Shown: positions 43,272-55,557, numbered from the stretch's first letter. The stretch is DNA of 64,000 nt from Castanea sativa (GCF_040712315.1 NC_134015.1:58977964-59041963), one strand, 5' to 3'. Translations and numbers: made by a program. The notes: generated by a model from the letters alone, not told the origin.

Positions 43272-43483
43272 ATAATGAATGATAATTGTTTAGGAGAATT
43301 GCATTTGTTGACAGATACTATGTAGTGATGATATATTATGGAGATAGATTATGTAAATACATAATTTAGAGTAATATTGAAGACTTGTGGTTGACCAAAG
43401 TAGACAATTAATATACTAACAAAATGAGTAAACAATTAAAAGTTATTATTATTTATACTTATTGAAAATGTATTCCCCTTTCA

Positions 43484-43484
43484 A

Positions 43485-43566
<82 letters not shown>

Positions 43567-43571
43567 GATTG

Positions 43572-43611
<40 letters not shown>

Positions 43612-43625
43612 ACGTTACGTACGTA
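43484..43625. repeat. Compound microsatellite
   Basis: Successive TA, GA, TA, TG and ACGT runs. Similar TA or GA runs occur at 44160-44215, 45664-45751 and 55752-55782. Confidence 0.9.
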
Positions 43626-44164
43626 CGTTACTGTCCATATATATGAGCAAGATAAGTGGTAGAGATCATGAAAATTTGACAACTAATTAATTTTGATTGT
43701 ATCTATTGTCAAAATTTTAGTATGAAAACCAAATTCATTCTTGGTTTTTTATTTATAACAATTACATTAATTGGTTTACATAATACACATATTTTAAATT
43801 ATACAAGAAATATTTTTTAAAAAAATTGCATACCAAACACCAAAAAAATTCTCAAGCTCATTTTCAAAGCCATTACCAAACACTAGAAAATGAGACAATT
43901 TTCTAGAAAGTACTCTTTAGAAAATGAACTATTTTCTAAAAAACGTTAATGCTGAAACAAACAAGGGAAGAAGATAAAAAAAATATACATCTTAAGTCAG
44001 ACTCAATTATATAAGTAATTTCTTTTATTGAAATTAAAAAACCAACAATATGAAAAGGCATACCGAACTAAAATATGAGCAGGGTGATTACCATGTTGAC
44101 AAATATAAGAAACCTTGGTCATACTAAAGTAGTGTGGCTTTTGCCTAATGCAGTCTATGATATA

Positions 44165-44219
<55 letters not shown>

Positions 44220-44261
44220 CGAAGGCTTTGAAACTCTTTCAATTTTTCACGTCAGCACAAT

Positions 44262-44944
44262 ATTTAAATAAAATTATTATTTTTAGTCCAAACTTAATAA
44301 GGAGTGAAACTCTATCTCTCTAACAAATCCAATTTAAACTCAAACTCATCATTATCATTTTTTTTTAAACAAAATTATTTTTGTTTAATCCAAATAAAAT
44401 TATTATTTTATTTAAATAACCACAGTATGTAAATAAAATTATTTTTTTAGTCCAAACTTAACAATGAGTGAAACTCTATATTTTTAACAAGTCCAATTCA
44501 AACTCAAACTCATCATTTTAATTTTTTTTAAACAATATTATTTTTAAAAAAAAAACTTAATAAGGAGTGAAACACTATCTCTCTAGCAAGTCGAACTTAA
44601 ATACAAAAATAATATTATTAGCAAAAAAAATATATACAATTGAAGTTTTCAAGATTTTTAGTTTTTACTCATAATCTAAACTCTAAACACACAAAACTTC
44701 ATGTTCAACACAATTTTTGGTGACCATTATTTTACGCTGAAACACAACCTCTATGTTGGCTGTTCAAGTTCACTAGGACTCTAAATCCTTCTTTAGTTGA
44801 CAACTATGAATCATTTAGCTAGAAATATAAAATATCTTGCAAAAACTTAACATTAAAGAAAATTATTTTTGTTTAATCCAAACTTAACAAGAAGTGAAAC
44901 TCTATCTCTTTAACAACAACAACTTAAACTCAAATAAAACATTG

Positions 44945-44945
<1 letters not shown>
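44262..44945. repeat. Irregular tandem repeats
   Basis: The phrase AACTTAATAAGGAGTGAAAC followed by TCTATCTCT and AACTCAAACTCATCAT recurs four times (about 44288, 44454, 44550, 44880) with variable spacers. No coding. Confidence 0.65.
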
Positions 44946-44974
<29 letters not shown>

Positions 44975-45002
<28 letters not shown>

Positions 45003-45660
45003 GGGTACAGAATTCCAATGAGAAGACCATGCCACGTGTCATATCTGAGGCCGAGGAGGCCACTGTAGTTTCGAGGAGGTCACACCCTCGGATGGTAAGG
45101 CCACTTTAGTGGCACATTACCAAAGGAGGTCACATTGAAGAGAAGGGACTTTGGAGAAGGGGTTAGTCCTGACTGAAGGAATAGTGGCTGCCACCACATT
45201 TAATACTTCCCACCAAACCTCCTGGCCATATTTATGTGGAGAATACCCCTGAACAATGCTGTCTTGGTTGACACAACTCACAAGGGGTTTGATAAGGGGC
45301 CTGATGGGACAAACACTCAAGTGATAACCTGGGCGACCAACAACTGGAGGGCCAAGATCATCTCAAGCGGGCCATATAATGGGAGACACCCTCAGAGGAA
45401 AAGGAGGAGAAAAATGGTGGAAAAGGATACTGTCGCAACTTAGAATAGAAATTGTAACCTAATCTAAAGGAATATATTCAATAGCTATTCTCCTCGGACT
45501 TTGCCGAGGAGTGATTTACCTTGCATACAGTTTAAGCTTCTTCATTTTTCTATTATCCTCGACACATTGTGCTCGTTGATTCTTCTGTGGAAGCCCAACC
45601 TTCAAGCCCACTCTCTATAAATTCATTGCTTTTTGGACCAAGGATCCAAATCTCGTCCCT

Positions 45661-45663
<3 letters not shown>
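44975..45663 (+). mobile_element. Solo Gypsy-type LTR inserted in a TA repeat
   Basis: It ends CCCTACA and begins in an expanded TG run; both flanks are TA repeats, so a 5-bp duplication ATATA fits but cannot be proved. Late sequence (CTCCTCGGACTTTGCCGAGGAG, then CAAGCCCACTCTCTATAAATT) matches the style of the LTR at 62991. Confidence 0.55.
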
Positions 45664-45755
<92 letters not shown>

Positions 45756-45760
45756 GTTCA

Positions 45761-46920
45761 AGTTACACCTAATGTAACTCTTTTTTAAACCATTGGATTT
45801 AAGTATATCCAACGGTAAAATAAAAAAATAAATAAATAAATAAATAAAAAAAACTCCTCATTGATGCTAATATTTTAATTAGGGTCTCATTAATTATCCC
45901 TCATTTATTATATTTTATATCTATCTCTAAACCCAAAAAAAATGCTATATTTGACTCTCTCTACGTTTCTCTCATTGTCTATCATAGCAAACTTTGAGGC
46001 CTGTTCATCCACAGATTCTTCAATACCCTATGAAATTTCAGATAGAGATGTAAACCTCTTATCACTCACAGGACCACTGGCATAGCTTGTAGTCACTCCA
46101 AAATCAGCACCAAAACTTTTGAAACTCAACTTGGTTCTTTCAGACTCTCCATGGATGCTAAAGTTGGTTGTTGCTACCTGTATTCCTTGAATTGTTAAGT
46201 CAGTCTGTATGTAGTCCAGGCAAATGATTTTTATTCTTATCTGGGGACCTAATGCATGTGTAATTTTAAATAAGAGTTTGTTGATTTGGTTATCCAATCA
46301 ATTTATAAAAATAAAAAAAAATCAAAGAGTTTGCTGATTTGTAAGCTAAGTTATAGTTGTAATAATTATCTGATGTTTTCTGAACATTGTACATGTGTTC
46401 TGCTACTTGAAAACTATAGATTTGGCCATTTTCTGTCTCTATTGCCTAGTTGATTCTCTTTTGAATGAATTATTGCCATTGTAGGCATGTGTTTCTATCA
46501 ATCTTCTTGCTGGAGGAGCTATATCTTCCACAATGTCAACTTGTTATTCTTCCAAACCATATCCATGTCCCTGAGTCTGAAAGAACCAAGTTGAGTTTTG
46601 GAAGTTTTGGTGCTGATTATTTTAGTGACTACAAGCTATGTCAGTGGTCCTATGAGTAACAAGAACTCTACATTTCTATCTGAAATTTCACAGGGTATTG
46701 AAGAATTTGTGGATGAACAGGCTTCAAGGTTTGTTATGATAGACAGTGAGAGAAACGTAGAGAGAGAATCATAAGTAACACTTTTTTTAGGTTTAAAGAT
46801 AGGTATAAAATATAATAAATGGAGAATAATTAATGAGATCTTAATCAAAATATTTGCATTAATGAGAGTCTTTTTTGACTGTTCGATCTACTTAAATCCA
46901 GAGTTACACCTGGTGTAACT
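45761..46920. mobile_element. Long-TIR (MULE-like) element B
   Basis: Arms of about 360-400 bp (45761-46165 and 46560-46920) are inverted copies of each other. They end in AGTTACACC / GGTGTAACT and carry the unrecognised coding fragment. The middle (46180-46500) matches 660-970 plus 1490-1530 of element A without its MITE. A pair of arms with captured exon inside each arm is unusual. Confidence 0.65.
46028..46297 (-). pseudogene. Unrecognised coding fragment in element B
   Basis: The frame includes GESERTKLSFKSFGADFGVTT, SYASGPVSDK and LSEIS, the same fragment as at 440-660. The upstream residues are AT-rich and probably intronic. The opposite arm (46566-46770) encodes the same fragment on the + strand, ending DEQASRFVMIDSERNVERES and a stop. 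Source gene not recognised. Confidence 0.45.
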
Positions 46921-47439
46921 CTTTAGAGTTACACATTTTTTAAGCAATCTAATTCAACTATGCACTTACAACTCAATGATGTTCAATGTTAGACAACTTC
47001 TAAACTATGGAAAAGTATAGAAGTTAAATATTTCTTCATTATTTTTTTTAAAAAAAAATATTAACTAGCAAAATGTCTATTTAATCATTGTTGATTTTTT
47101 TAAAAAGTTGATTGGTTTTTCATGCATCGTACGGGTTAGCGATTAGTATACTATATAATAAAAGTTGGGCTTAGAAGTCGTAGTTGCGTCAAGTGGCTGC
47201 ACTAAATTGCAGAAATTTTTTTAAAATTTTAAAATAACTAAATAAATTTTTTTTTTTTTGTACTTATCTTTTTCTCCTATAATTTCTAAACTGATAAAAA
47301 TTTTAATTTGATTACAACAAACTCTTCATCTAATCCTTTTATTATTATAATTTATAAGTTGATAAAAAATTTTAATTTGATTATAATTCAAACTCTTCAT
47401 CTAATCATTTTTTTTATTTAAAAAACAAAAAACAACAAC
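46921..47439. other. AT-rich stretch with Helitron end
   Basis: GCATCGTACGGGTTAGCGATTAG at about 47124-47146 followed by T resembles a Helitron 3' end, and CTATATAATAAAAGTTGGG right after it resembles another Helitron 5' part. No gene. Confidence 0.4.
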
Positions 47440-47700
47440 AATCTTCATCTATTCCTTTTTTAAAAAATTTAAATTATATTACTTCATGTAAAAAAAAAAA
47501 ACATAATTCCTGTAAAAAAAAAAAAAGTTAAGTATTCAACAACAAAATCTTCCTCTTCACGCATGAAATTTTTTTAGATAATTATTGTTCATACCGATTT
47601 ACTAAAAATGTTTTTGGATAAAGTTAAAAAAAATTTTAAATAAGGTAATAAGTATTTGAGTTTAAAGTAAACATCTTCTCTTTCTTCTAAAAAACAAGTA

Positions 47701-49842
47701 TCTATATATAATAAATGTTTGTTCTTCTAAAAAAAAACATTTGTTTGTTTGTTTATTTTTTTTGGTTATAAAAGAAAAGTTTCCATTTTTCCATATATAT
47801 ATAGTTTTATTTGATATGGAATTTAAATCCTATTTGGAATTAAGATTTCTAATCAATTTGTTTGTTGTTATCTCATAAATCTCATAAAAAGTGGAATAAA
47901 GTAAAATCATATGAATAGAAAGAAAAAAGAAAACATTTTTTTTATGGAAAAATGGAATCTTTTCTTTATATATATCCATTTTGAAGTGAAGTTTATTCCA
48001 ATATGTGGATGTCTAAATCCCATGACAGGTATGCATTCTTTCTTCATTATTATTTTTTCATTTTGTTTAAGCTATTATTTTTTTAACTTCAAAAAAATTA
48101 ATAGAAACTTCTCACACACATTTTAACCCAATTCATAACATTAAACTATCGTACTCATTTATTTTCTTCTACAATAATTGATTCAGGTTTTAGTTACATA
48201 CTCACACTTTCATCTTTCAAAGTGATAGGGAAAACAAACAGGTTTATTTTTTGTTCTTTTTTCTAAATTTATATCTTAATTTATAATTTGTGTTAATTTC
48301 TTATTTTAAATTATGAATAAGTTTGATTATATTCTTTTTATTGAATGTAAATTGTTGTTTATAAGTTTTTGGTAGTGTTATATTTTTCGGGAAAAAATAA
48401 AAAAAAAATAAAAGAGTTTATATAAATTTGGCAACAAAGCTAAATAGATAAGCCTAAGAAATGTTTATTAATAATAGTTTTATCAGTAACTTTTTATTAA
48501 CATGACTTAAAAAAAAATTGAATAGAGAGATAATTTATTAATGTGATTTAAACTCCACTAAAACTTTTTTAGGGGATTGGTTTAAAAATTTTCGAAGTAA
48601 TTTTTTTAATTATTAACTACTATTCGCTAACTTCTAACTACCAAAACCCACAATTAAAATACTAAACCATATGAGATACCACTTCTAAAGATTAATATCT
48701 TAGCTATTATATATTATACGCTGACTTCTTTTTTTTTGGTCAAAAGAAGCGTTTCTCTCTCTCCCCGCAAGACAAAGGGATTATAGTAAGAATTAGCTAG
48801 ACAGGAGTAAGATTATGCCACCTCTTTTCTTCAATAAATGTTCAATTCAAATCATTTTTCATGCATATACACACGCTACACAAAGGGATTATAACAAGAA
48901 TTAGCTAGACAGGGGTAAGACTACACCACCTCTTTTCTACAATAAATGTGAAATTCAAATAATTTTTCATGCATAGACACACACATGTAGAGTGCAACAC
49001 ACAGGACTTAAACTTTAAGTTTAGACTTTAGAAGTTTAAACTTAAACTTGGTAGGGTGAAACTCGCTCAAGTTTTATGCCTTCTTCCATACTTTCAAGGA
49101 TAAAAATTAAATTCTCATGTGAGTCTCTCTCCACTTCAATTTTTTTTTTAAATGTTTAACAATTTAGATTGTTTTTAATTATTGAATTGACGTTTCACTT
49201 AAACATGATTTCAATTATTGTTTTGGATAGTTTTTAACTATTAAATTCAAGGGTTTTCCATTTAAATATATGTAATTAATTAAGCCTTAAAGTTCAATGT
49301 ATTATTGAAAATCATTATATATATTTTTAGGTACCTCTACTATCTTCCATTCAATTTTATATATATTTTTAGGTACCTCTACTCAAGTTTCATGCCTTCT
49401 TCCATACTTTCAAGAACAAAAATTAAATTCTCATGTGAGTTTCTCTCAACTTCAAATTTTTAAATGTTTAATAATTTAGATTGTTCTTAATTATTGAATT
49501 GAGGTTTCACTTAAACATGATTTCAATTATTGTTTTGGATAGTTTTTAACTATTAAATTCAAGGGTTTTCCATTTAAATATATGTGATTAATTAAGCCTT
49601 AAAGTTCAATGTATTATTGAAAATCATTATATATATTGTTAGGTACCTCTACTATATTCCATTCAATTATATATATATATATATGCATTTTATGATACCT
49701 TAGTCTCACACAACATGCATTCATTATGTAACTTAAAAGTGAAATATTCATTTATTTTTATTATTTATTTTAAGTAAATTAATTAAAAAAAATTTACATA
49801 TGAATTTTGATTAAGCCGTGCATCGCACAAGCATAATGCTAG
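47701..49842 (+). mobile_element. Non-autonomous Helitron, copy 2
   Basis: It starts TCTATATATAATAAATG after A and ends ATAATGCTAG before T. A short stem GTGC-ATC-GCAC lies about 14 bp from the end. Bases 49068-49382 are tandemly repeated at 49383-49690, which explains most of its extra length over copy 1. Confidence 0.7.
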
Positions 49843-50524
49843 TCTTCAACTAAAGTACATATAAAGTGGGTTGAAGTCCTTATTATGGGATATTTCTCAA
49901 CATAAAGTATATTTTGTAATAGGCATGTTAATTTACCAAATGTAACAATTTGATTGATGAGAGTAGCATATAAGAAAGCTAGTATAATATTAATAAATTT
50001 GAGAGAATTTCAATTTATGGCGCCCGCTCCTAATGATTGTTTTTTATTATCAAACCAAGATACCAATCAGTTTTTGGTGCAGGTTAGAAATGACCCTAGA
50101 TATCTTATAAAATTATATGATATTCACTTCATAAGTTTACCAAATAATTACATAACAAATTGTGATGCATTGAACATAAAAAAATGGTACAGAAAATTTG
50201 TATACGTGACATACCTTAGTTAACCGTCCTGGTCTCATTTGTCTAACAGTCGGTTTAGGAAGAGTTAATTGGCGAAATAAGAAATCCTTAAAAGCCAAAT
50301 TTCATGCCAAGTGTCTTGTAATTCAATTGTCATTTTTTTAGTATTGCAAAGAGATACTTTTATGGTTCAAATTCCACTCCTCAAACTATTGAATCATTAG
50401 AGGAAAATAAAAATCCACAACAACATTGGGGTTAAAATCGTAGTGGAGGCCAAGGTCCCCTACTAATATTATGGGCAGACAAGCAGGTAGAGAGTGAGTA
50501 TCACAGGGTTCCCATACTCGACTC

Positions 50525-50532
50525 TATATAAG
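50525..50532 (+). promoter_or_regulatory. TATA box of subtilase 2
   Basis: TATATAAG lies 45 bp before the ATG, identical to copy 1. Upstream of it about 20 bases differ (TCACAGGGTTCCC in place of ACTGAGTATGTGTGCCC), so the immediate promoters are not identical. Confidence 0.65.
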
Positions 50533-50577
50533 TACTCCAACTTTGCGATTGTGCTCTAAAACCAAACCCCATTGATC

Positions 50578-52881
50578 ATGGTTTCTCATATTCCCTGCTA
50601 TGTGTGCCTTATCTTTTTCTCAATCTCTCACCTTGTCTCCACCTTAGCAGAATCTGATAACTATATCATTCACATGGATGTATCAGAGAAGCCCAAAGAC
50701 TTTGGTAGCCACCAAGAGTGGTACTTGTCCACTCTAACCTCTGCATTAGAAACTTCTAAACTTAGCACCACCAATTCATTTTCTACCTCCACTTCTAAAC
50801 TTATCTATAGCTACACTCACGTTATAGATGGTTTTGCTGCAAGTCTATCACTTTCTGAGATTGAGGCATTAAAAAGCTCTCCAGGTTTTGTTTCTTCAAT
50901 CAAGGACTTGCCTGTGAAGGCTGACACAACTCACTCACCTGACTTTCTTGGCCTTAATGGCAAGTCGGGCTTATGGCCAGTGACAGACTATGGCCAAGAT
51001 GTCATAATTGGAGTGGTAGATACAGGAATTTGGCCAGAAAGTGAAAGTTACAATGACAAGGGCATTTCCGAAGTTCCTTCAAGGTGGAAGGGTCAATGTG
51101 AATTTGGCACCGAATTCAACACATCTTTTTGCAACAAGAAGCTAATTGGTGCAAGGTTCTTTAACAAAGGTCTAATAGCCAAATACCCCAACGTGACCAA
51201 TAACATTAAAAATTCCACACGAGACACAGATGGTCATGGGACCCACACTTCAAGCACGGCTGCTGGGAATTATGTGCAAGGTGCATCATATTTTGGCTAT
51301 GCCACAGGAACTGCTAGAGGCATAGCTCCAAAAGCCAGAGTGGCCATGTACAAGGCCTTGTGGGATGAGGGTGCTTATTCATCAGATATTATGGCTGCCA
51401 TTGATCAAGCAATTTTGGATGGTGTAGATGTCATATCCTTATCATTGGGCATAGATGGGGTACCATTGCATACTGACCCAATTGCCATAGCCACATTTGG
51501 AGCCTTGAAAAAGGGTGTGTTTGTGTCCACTTCAGCTGGAAATCGAGGGCCTCTTCTTGGGACCTTACACAATGGCATACCATGGGTTTTAACCGTTGCT
51601 GCTGGAACCATGGACCGTGACTATAATGGAGTTGTTACTCTTGGCAATGGAGTTCAACTCTTGGGCTCATCTTTGTATATTGGGAAATGGAATTCATCTT
51701 CCAATAAAATCCCAATCGTTTTCTTTGATGCTTGTGACAATCTCAAGGCATTGCAGAAAGTTGCGTACAAGATTGTTGTGTGCCAAGATAAGAAAGGCTC
51801 ATTGTCTAACCAAGTTCAAAATGCTTACGATGCAAAAGTGGTAGCTGCGGTCTTCATAACCAACGTCACTGACTTGGAGTCCTACATCCGAACCTCATTT
51901 CCATCAATTTTCTTGAACATGAAGAATGGAGAAACTGTCAAAGACTACATCAAAACCAGCGAGTCCAACCCAAAAGCAAGCCTTGAGTTCAAAAAGACAA
52001 CTCTTGGTATCAAACCATCACCAAGAGTTAGTAGCTACAGTTCGAAAGGGCCATCTATAAGCTGCCCATTTGTGCTGAAGCCTGACATAATGGCTCCTGG
52101 TTCATTAGTCTTAGCCTCATGGCCACCAAAAATCCCAGTTGCCTATGAGGGCAGTTCCCTTCTATATAGTGAGTTCAATTTATTGTCTGGTACATCCATG
52201 TCTTGCCCACAAGCAGCAGGAGTGGCAGCACTATTGAAATCAGCACACCCTGATTGGAGTCCTGCAGCCATTAGATCTGCCATGATGACCACATCGGATG
52301 CATTCGACAACACACTCAATCCAATCACAGACCTTGGTGATGATAACCATCCAGCCAGTCCTTTTGCCTTTGGAGCTGGACACATCAATCCCAACAAGGC
52401 ATTAGACCCTGGTCTAATATACGATGTGAATGCACAAGATTATGTGAATGTTCTATGTGGTCTAAACTATACCAATCAACAAATTCAAATCATCACCAAA
52501 TCAGCTTCAAATAATTGTTCCAACACGTCCTTGAACCTTAACTACCCATCTTTCGTTGCATTTTTCAATGCTAAGGGCTCCAATCCTAGTTTTAAAAGTG
52601 TACGAGAATTTCATAGAACAATGACCAATGTTGGAGAGGGGCAATCAACCTATGTTGCAAGTGTGACACCTATTAAAGAAATTAAAGTCAGTGTCACGCC
52701 AGAGAAATTGGTGTTCAAAAACAAGAATGAGAAGCAAAGTTTCAAGCTGAGTATTGAAGGTCCACAAAAGCTGAAAGAGCAGTTAGTTTTCGGTTATCTT
52801 CGTTGGGTGGATAGTGCAAGTAAACGAGTGGTCTCAAGCCCCATAGTGGCCACAAGTTACAGCTCGGAATTTGTGTCATAG
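50578..52881 (+). CDS. Subtilisin-like protease SBT1.9/SBT3-type, copy 2
   Basis: Intronless, 767 residues from the ATG at 50578, same domain order as copy 1: signal peptide, I9 prodomain, S8 catalytic domain and C-terminal fibronectin-like domain. Asp148, His220, Asn322 and Ser540 are present in the same motifs. It keeps the canonical DTDGHGTHT around the histidine where copy 1 has Ile, but shares the unusual Gln in GTSMSCPQAAG. Differences cluster around residues 202-212 (AKYPNVTNN here) and 517-529 (AYEGSSLLYSEFNL here). Expected to be a secreted protease of the cell wall space; the substrate is unknown. Close similarity to copy 1 in coding and flanking DNA points to a fairly recent duplication or later conversion. 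Confidence 0.93.
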   Translation: MVSHIPCYVCLIFFSISHLVSTLAESDNYIIHMDVSEKPKDFGSHQEWYLSTLTSALETSKLSTTNSFSTSTSKLIYSYTHVIDGFAASLSLSEIEALKSSPGFVSSIKDLPVKADTTHSPDFLGLNGKSGLWPVTDYGQDVIIGVVDTGIWPESESYNDKGISEVPSRWKGQCEFGTEFNTSFCNKKLIGARFFNKGLIAKYPNVTNNIKNSTRDTDGHGTHTSSTAAGNYVQGASYFGYATGTARGIAPKARVAMYKALWDEGAYSSDIMAAIDQAILDGVDVISLSLGIDGVPLHTDPIAIATFGALKKGVFVSTSAGNRGPLLGTLHNGIPWVLTVAAGTMDRDYNGVVTLGNGVQLLGSSLYIGKWNSSSNKIPIVFFDACDNLKALQKVAYKIVVCQDKKGSLSNQVQNAYDAKVVAAVFITNVTDLESYIRTSFPSIFLNMKNGETVKDYIKTSESNPKASLEFKKTTLGIKPSPRVSSYSSKGPSISCPFVLKPDIMAPGSLVLASWPPKIPVAYEGSSLLYSEFNLLSGTSMSCPQAAGVAALLKSAHPDWSPAAIRSAMMTTSDAFDNTLNPITDLGDDNHPASPFAFGAGHINPNKALDPGLIYDVNAQDYVNVLCGLNYTNQQIQIITKSASNNCSNTSLNLNYPSFVAFFNAKGSNPSFKSVREFHRTMTNVGEGQSTYVASVTPIKEIKVSVTPEKLVFKNKNEKQSFKLSIEGPQKLKEQLVFGYLRWVDSASKRVVSSPIVATSYSSEFVS

Positions 52882-53328
52882 TCCAAACTTTAATTGTCTT
52901 TCTTTTTGCTTGTGATATTTTAGCTAAATAAAGCTTGATTAATTAGTTTGAAGTTAATCTATTTCTAACTGGTTAGTAATGTGAAGCCAAGAAAAAAAAC
53001 AAAACCCAGTTGGTGATTAAAACATTTTAGTTTATTTTTATTGGATATGGTTTTGTGTGGTTGTTAAGTTGTAGCTTGTTACATTATAAAACTATCAATC
53101 AAAAGAAGTTTCATACATTTAGCATCTAGCTAATACTATAATTATATGTAATATCTTGTGGGGGACAAGCTAATTAGTACCTAACATCCATGTGGAATAA
53201 GAAGGTACGGGCAAAGTCAATGACACATGGAAGACAGAATATTGCATAATGAAAATTTTTATGCAATGATCATCTTTTTTTTTTTCTTGGCTTCATAATG
53301 TGATTAATTATTATTGATAAGGTTTATG
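52882..53328. other. 3' flank of subtilase 2
   Basis: Contains AATAAA at 52927-52932 and is collinear with the flank of copy 1. No gene. Confidence 0.6.
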
Positions 53329-54241
53329 AAGTCAAATTCGCACTATCACTAACATCATCACATTATTTGTTTTGTGCTAAGTGGTGTTATTAATGGGGTA
53401 TCAATTGGCATAATTATTTTTAAGTTGGGTTTACTGAGTTGGTTTGAAATATGACTCATGATATCTATACTTCCCCAATACTTATCATATATTTTTTTCA
53501 TCTCTACCGTCATACTCTTCAAAAGTGGATCCCCATCAACACTACACAACTGTTGCAATTGATATGCAATGCTAATTAGCTCATGGAAGTATGTATTAGA
53601 AGTGACAAACAAAGACCCAGAAAATCTAAGAAGTCAAATTCGCACTATCACTAACATCATCACATTATTTGTTTTGTGCTAAGTGGTGTTATTAATGGGG
53701 TATCAATTGGCATAATTATTTTTAAGTTAGGTTTATTGAGTTGGTTCGAAATATGACTCATGATATTATCTATACTTCCCCAATACTTATCATATATTTT
53801 TTTCATCTCTACCGTCATACTCTTCAAAAGTGGATCCCCATCAACACTACACAACTGTTGCAATTAATCTTCAATGCTAATTAGCTCATGGAAGTATGTA
53901 TTAGAAGTGACAAACAAAGACCCAGAAATCTAAGAAGTCAAATTCGCACTATCACTAACATCATCGCATAATTCGTTTTGTGCTAAGTGGTATTATTAAT
54001 GGGGTATCAATTGGCATAATTATTTTTAAGTTGGGTTTACTGAGTTGATTTGAAATATGACTCATGATATTATCTATACTTCCCCAATACTAATCATATT
54101 TTGTTTTTTCATCTCTATCGCCATACTCTTCAAAAGTGGATCCCTATCAACACTACACAACTGTTGCAATTGATCTTCAATGCTAATTAGCTCATAGAAG
54201 TATGTATTAGAAGTGATAAACAAGGACCCAGAAAATCTAAG
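53329..54241. repeat. Three tandem copies of the hAT 3' segment
   Basis: Units of about 302-307 bp start at AAGTCAAATTCGCACTATCA (about 53329, 53631 and 53935) and end at CAGAAA(A)TCTAAG. Each encodes on the - strand LQQLCSVD.DPLLKSM. The third unit continues smoothly into the rest of the transposase. Copies 1 and 3 of the subtilase locus have only one unit. Confidence 0.9.
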
Positions 54242-55557
54242 TGTCGCCACATAAAATATGCCAAGAAATTTCACAAAGGTCTTGACATTTTCCCGTTCAA
54301 GATAATTAGGAGGACCAATGAGCTTTTCCCATTCCCATCCGCTTCACAAAAATAAATTTTGTAATGCCCATCCTCCTCTTCCAACCTATCAAATGCTCTC
54401 ACAAATTTTAAAGCACAATCTAACGTGAGATAAGTGGAATTCCACCTGGTTGGCACATCAAAGGACAACAAACATTTGGCTTTGATTTTCTCATTTTCAA
54501 CACATCCTTGAAACTTCTCAAACCTTGCAAGAGAGGCTCTCACATATTGCACCGCATTCCTAACCTTGGCAATTGATTCATGAATGGACTTCAACCCACT
54601 TTGCACTATCAAATTCAAGATATGCGTATAACAATGCATATGCATGAACCCACCACCCAATATGCTACTATCTCTTTCTTTTGCTTTCTTCTTCACATAA
54701 TCAATTGCCACATCATTAGAGCTAGCATTGTCCGCGGTAATTGTAAACAACCAGTCTATACCCCACTTCAACAAACATGACTCAACCTCTCTACCAATGG
54801 TGTCCCCTTTGTGATTAGCTATAGGGCAAAAGTTCAAAATTTTCTTTTAGTAAGCCCAATCCCCATCAATGAAGAGTGCGGTGACTACCATGTAGTTCAA
54901 GTTTTGTATGGACATCTAAGTATCCGTTGTCACATAAACCCGTTGCCCAACAAAAGCCCTTCTCAAAATATCCACCTCACTAGAATAAAGTTTCATACAA
55001 GCCCTTACAATGGTAATGCAATGGGGAATAGGAAACCTAGGCTCAACTATTTCCATAAATTATTGAAAGCCTTGACGCTCCACAAATTTAAAAGGAAATT
55101 CATCAATAACGATCATCCTTGCCAACGCTAACCTTATCCTTTCTTCACTATAGTTTGCAACCACTAACACATTTGAACCACTTTCCCCTTCCCTCTTAGC
55201 TTGGAAAGACAAAGTTTTTTGCTTATCATCATGGGAAAAATGCCATTTCTTACACACCTTCATGTGTTGCAACATGCCCAAAATACCATTTTTCTTACCA
55301 TGGCAATTATATTGATTTTTACAATACTTGCATTCAGACCTAGGCTTACCGGGATCAGGACCAGCCAACTTAATGAAGTGCTGTCATATTATAAATGGGT
55401 CCTTACCACCTTGTTTAGGTGACAGTAGGAGAAGTGATGCACCAAGTCCAATTGGTGCTGCAGGTTCAGGTGGGTTAGGGTTAGCACTACCAGGACTAGG
55501 AGGAGATGGGTTAGGGTCCCCAGGGGCATCAAATCCAGGTGGAGCATCGACATTCAC
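53460..55557 (-). pseudogene. hAT transposase pseudogene (BED finger, RICESLEEPER-like)
   Basis: Leftward from 55557, after an acceptor-like TTTATTAG: a Pro/Gly-rich leader, then a BED zinc finger (CKYC...MLQHMKVC), then degenerate sequence (VTTDT, MSIQNLNYMVVTA with Trp lost to stop), then hAT core motifs ITADNASSNDVAIDYVKKKA, HCYTHILNLIVQSGLKSI, LLSFDVPTRWNSTYLTLDCA and KFVRAFDRLEEEDGHYK, then a frameshift near 54270 and the VTSNTYFYELISIEDQL region. The C-terminal dimerisation domain is missing and replaced by the triplicated segment. The enzyme family cuts and pastes hAT elements in the nucleus; this copy cannot make it. Confidence 0.85.

Larger units (their letters stand above)
47440..54470. 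repeat. Duplicated block 2 (partner of 5525-11512)
   Basis: It is collinear with block 1 in the same orientation, about 42 kb away. It has a longer Helitron (extra tandem copy of about 315 bp) and a triplicated hAT tail. Confidence 0.85.

Noticed and set aside
43449..45812. Several frames of Tyr-Ile, Ser-Leu or Cys-Val repeats
   Set aside because: Direct translations of TA, GA and TG microsatellites.
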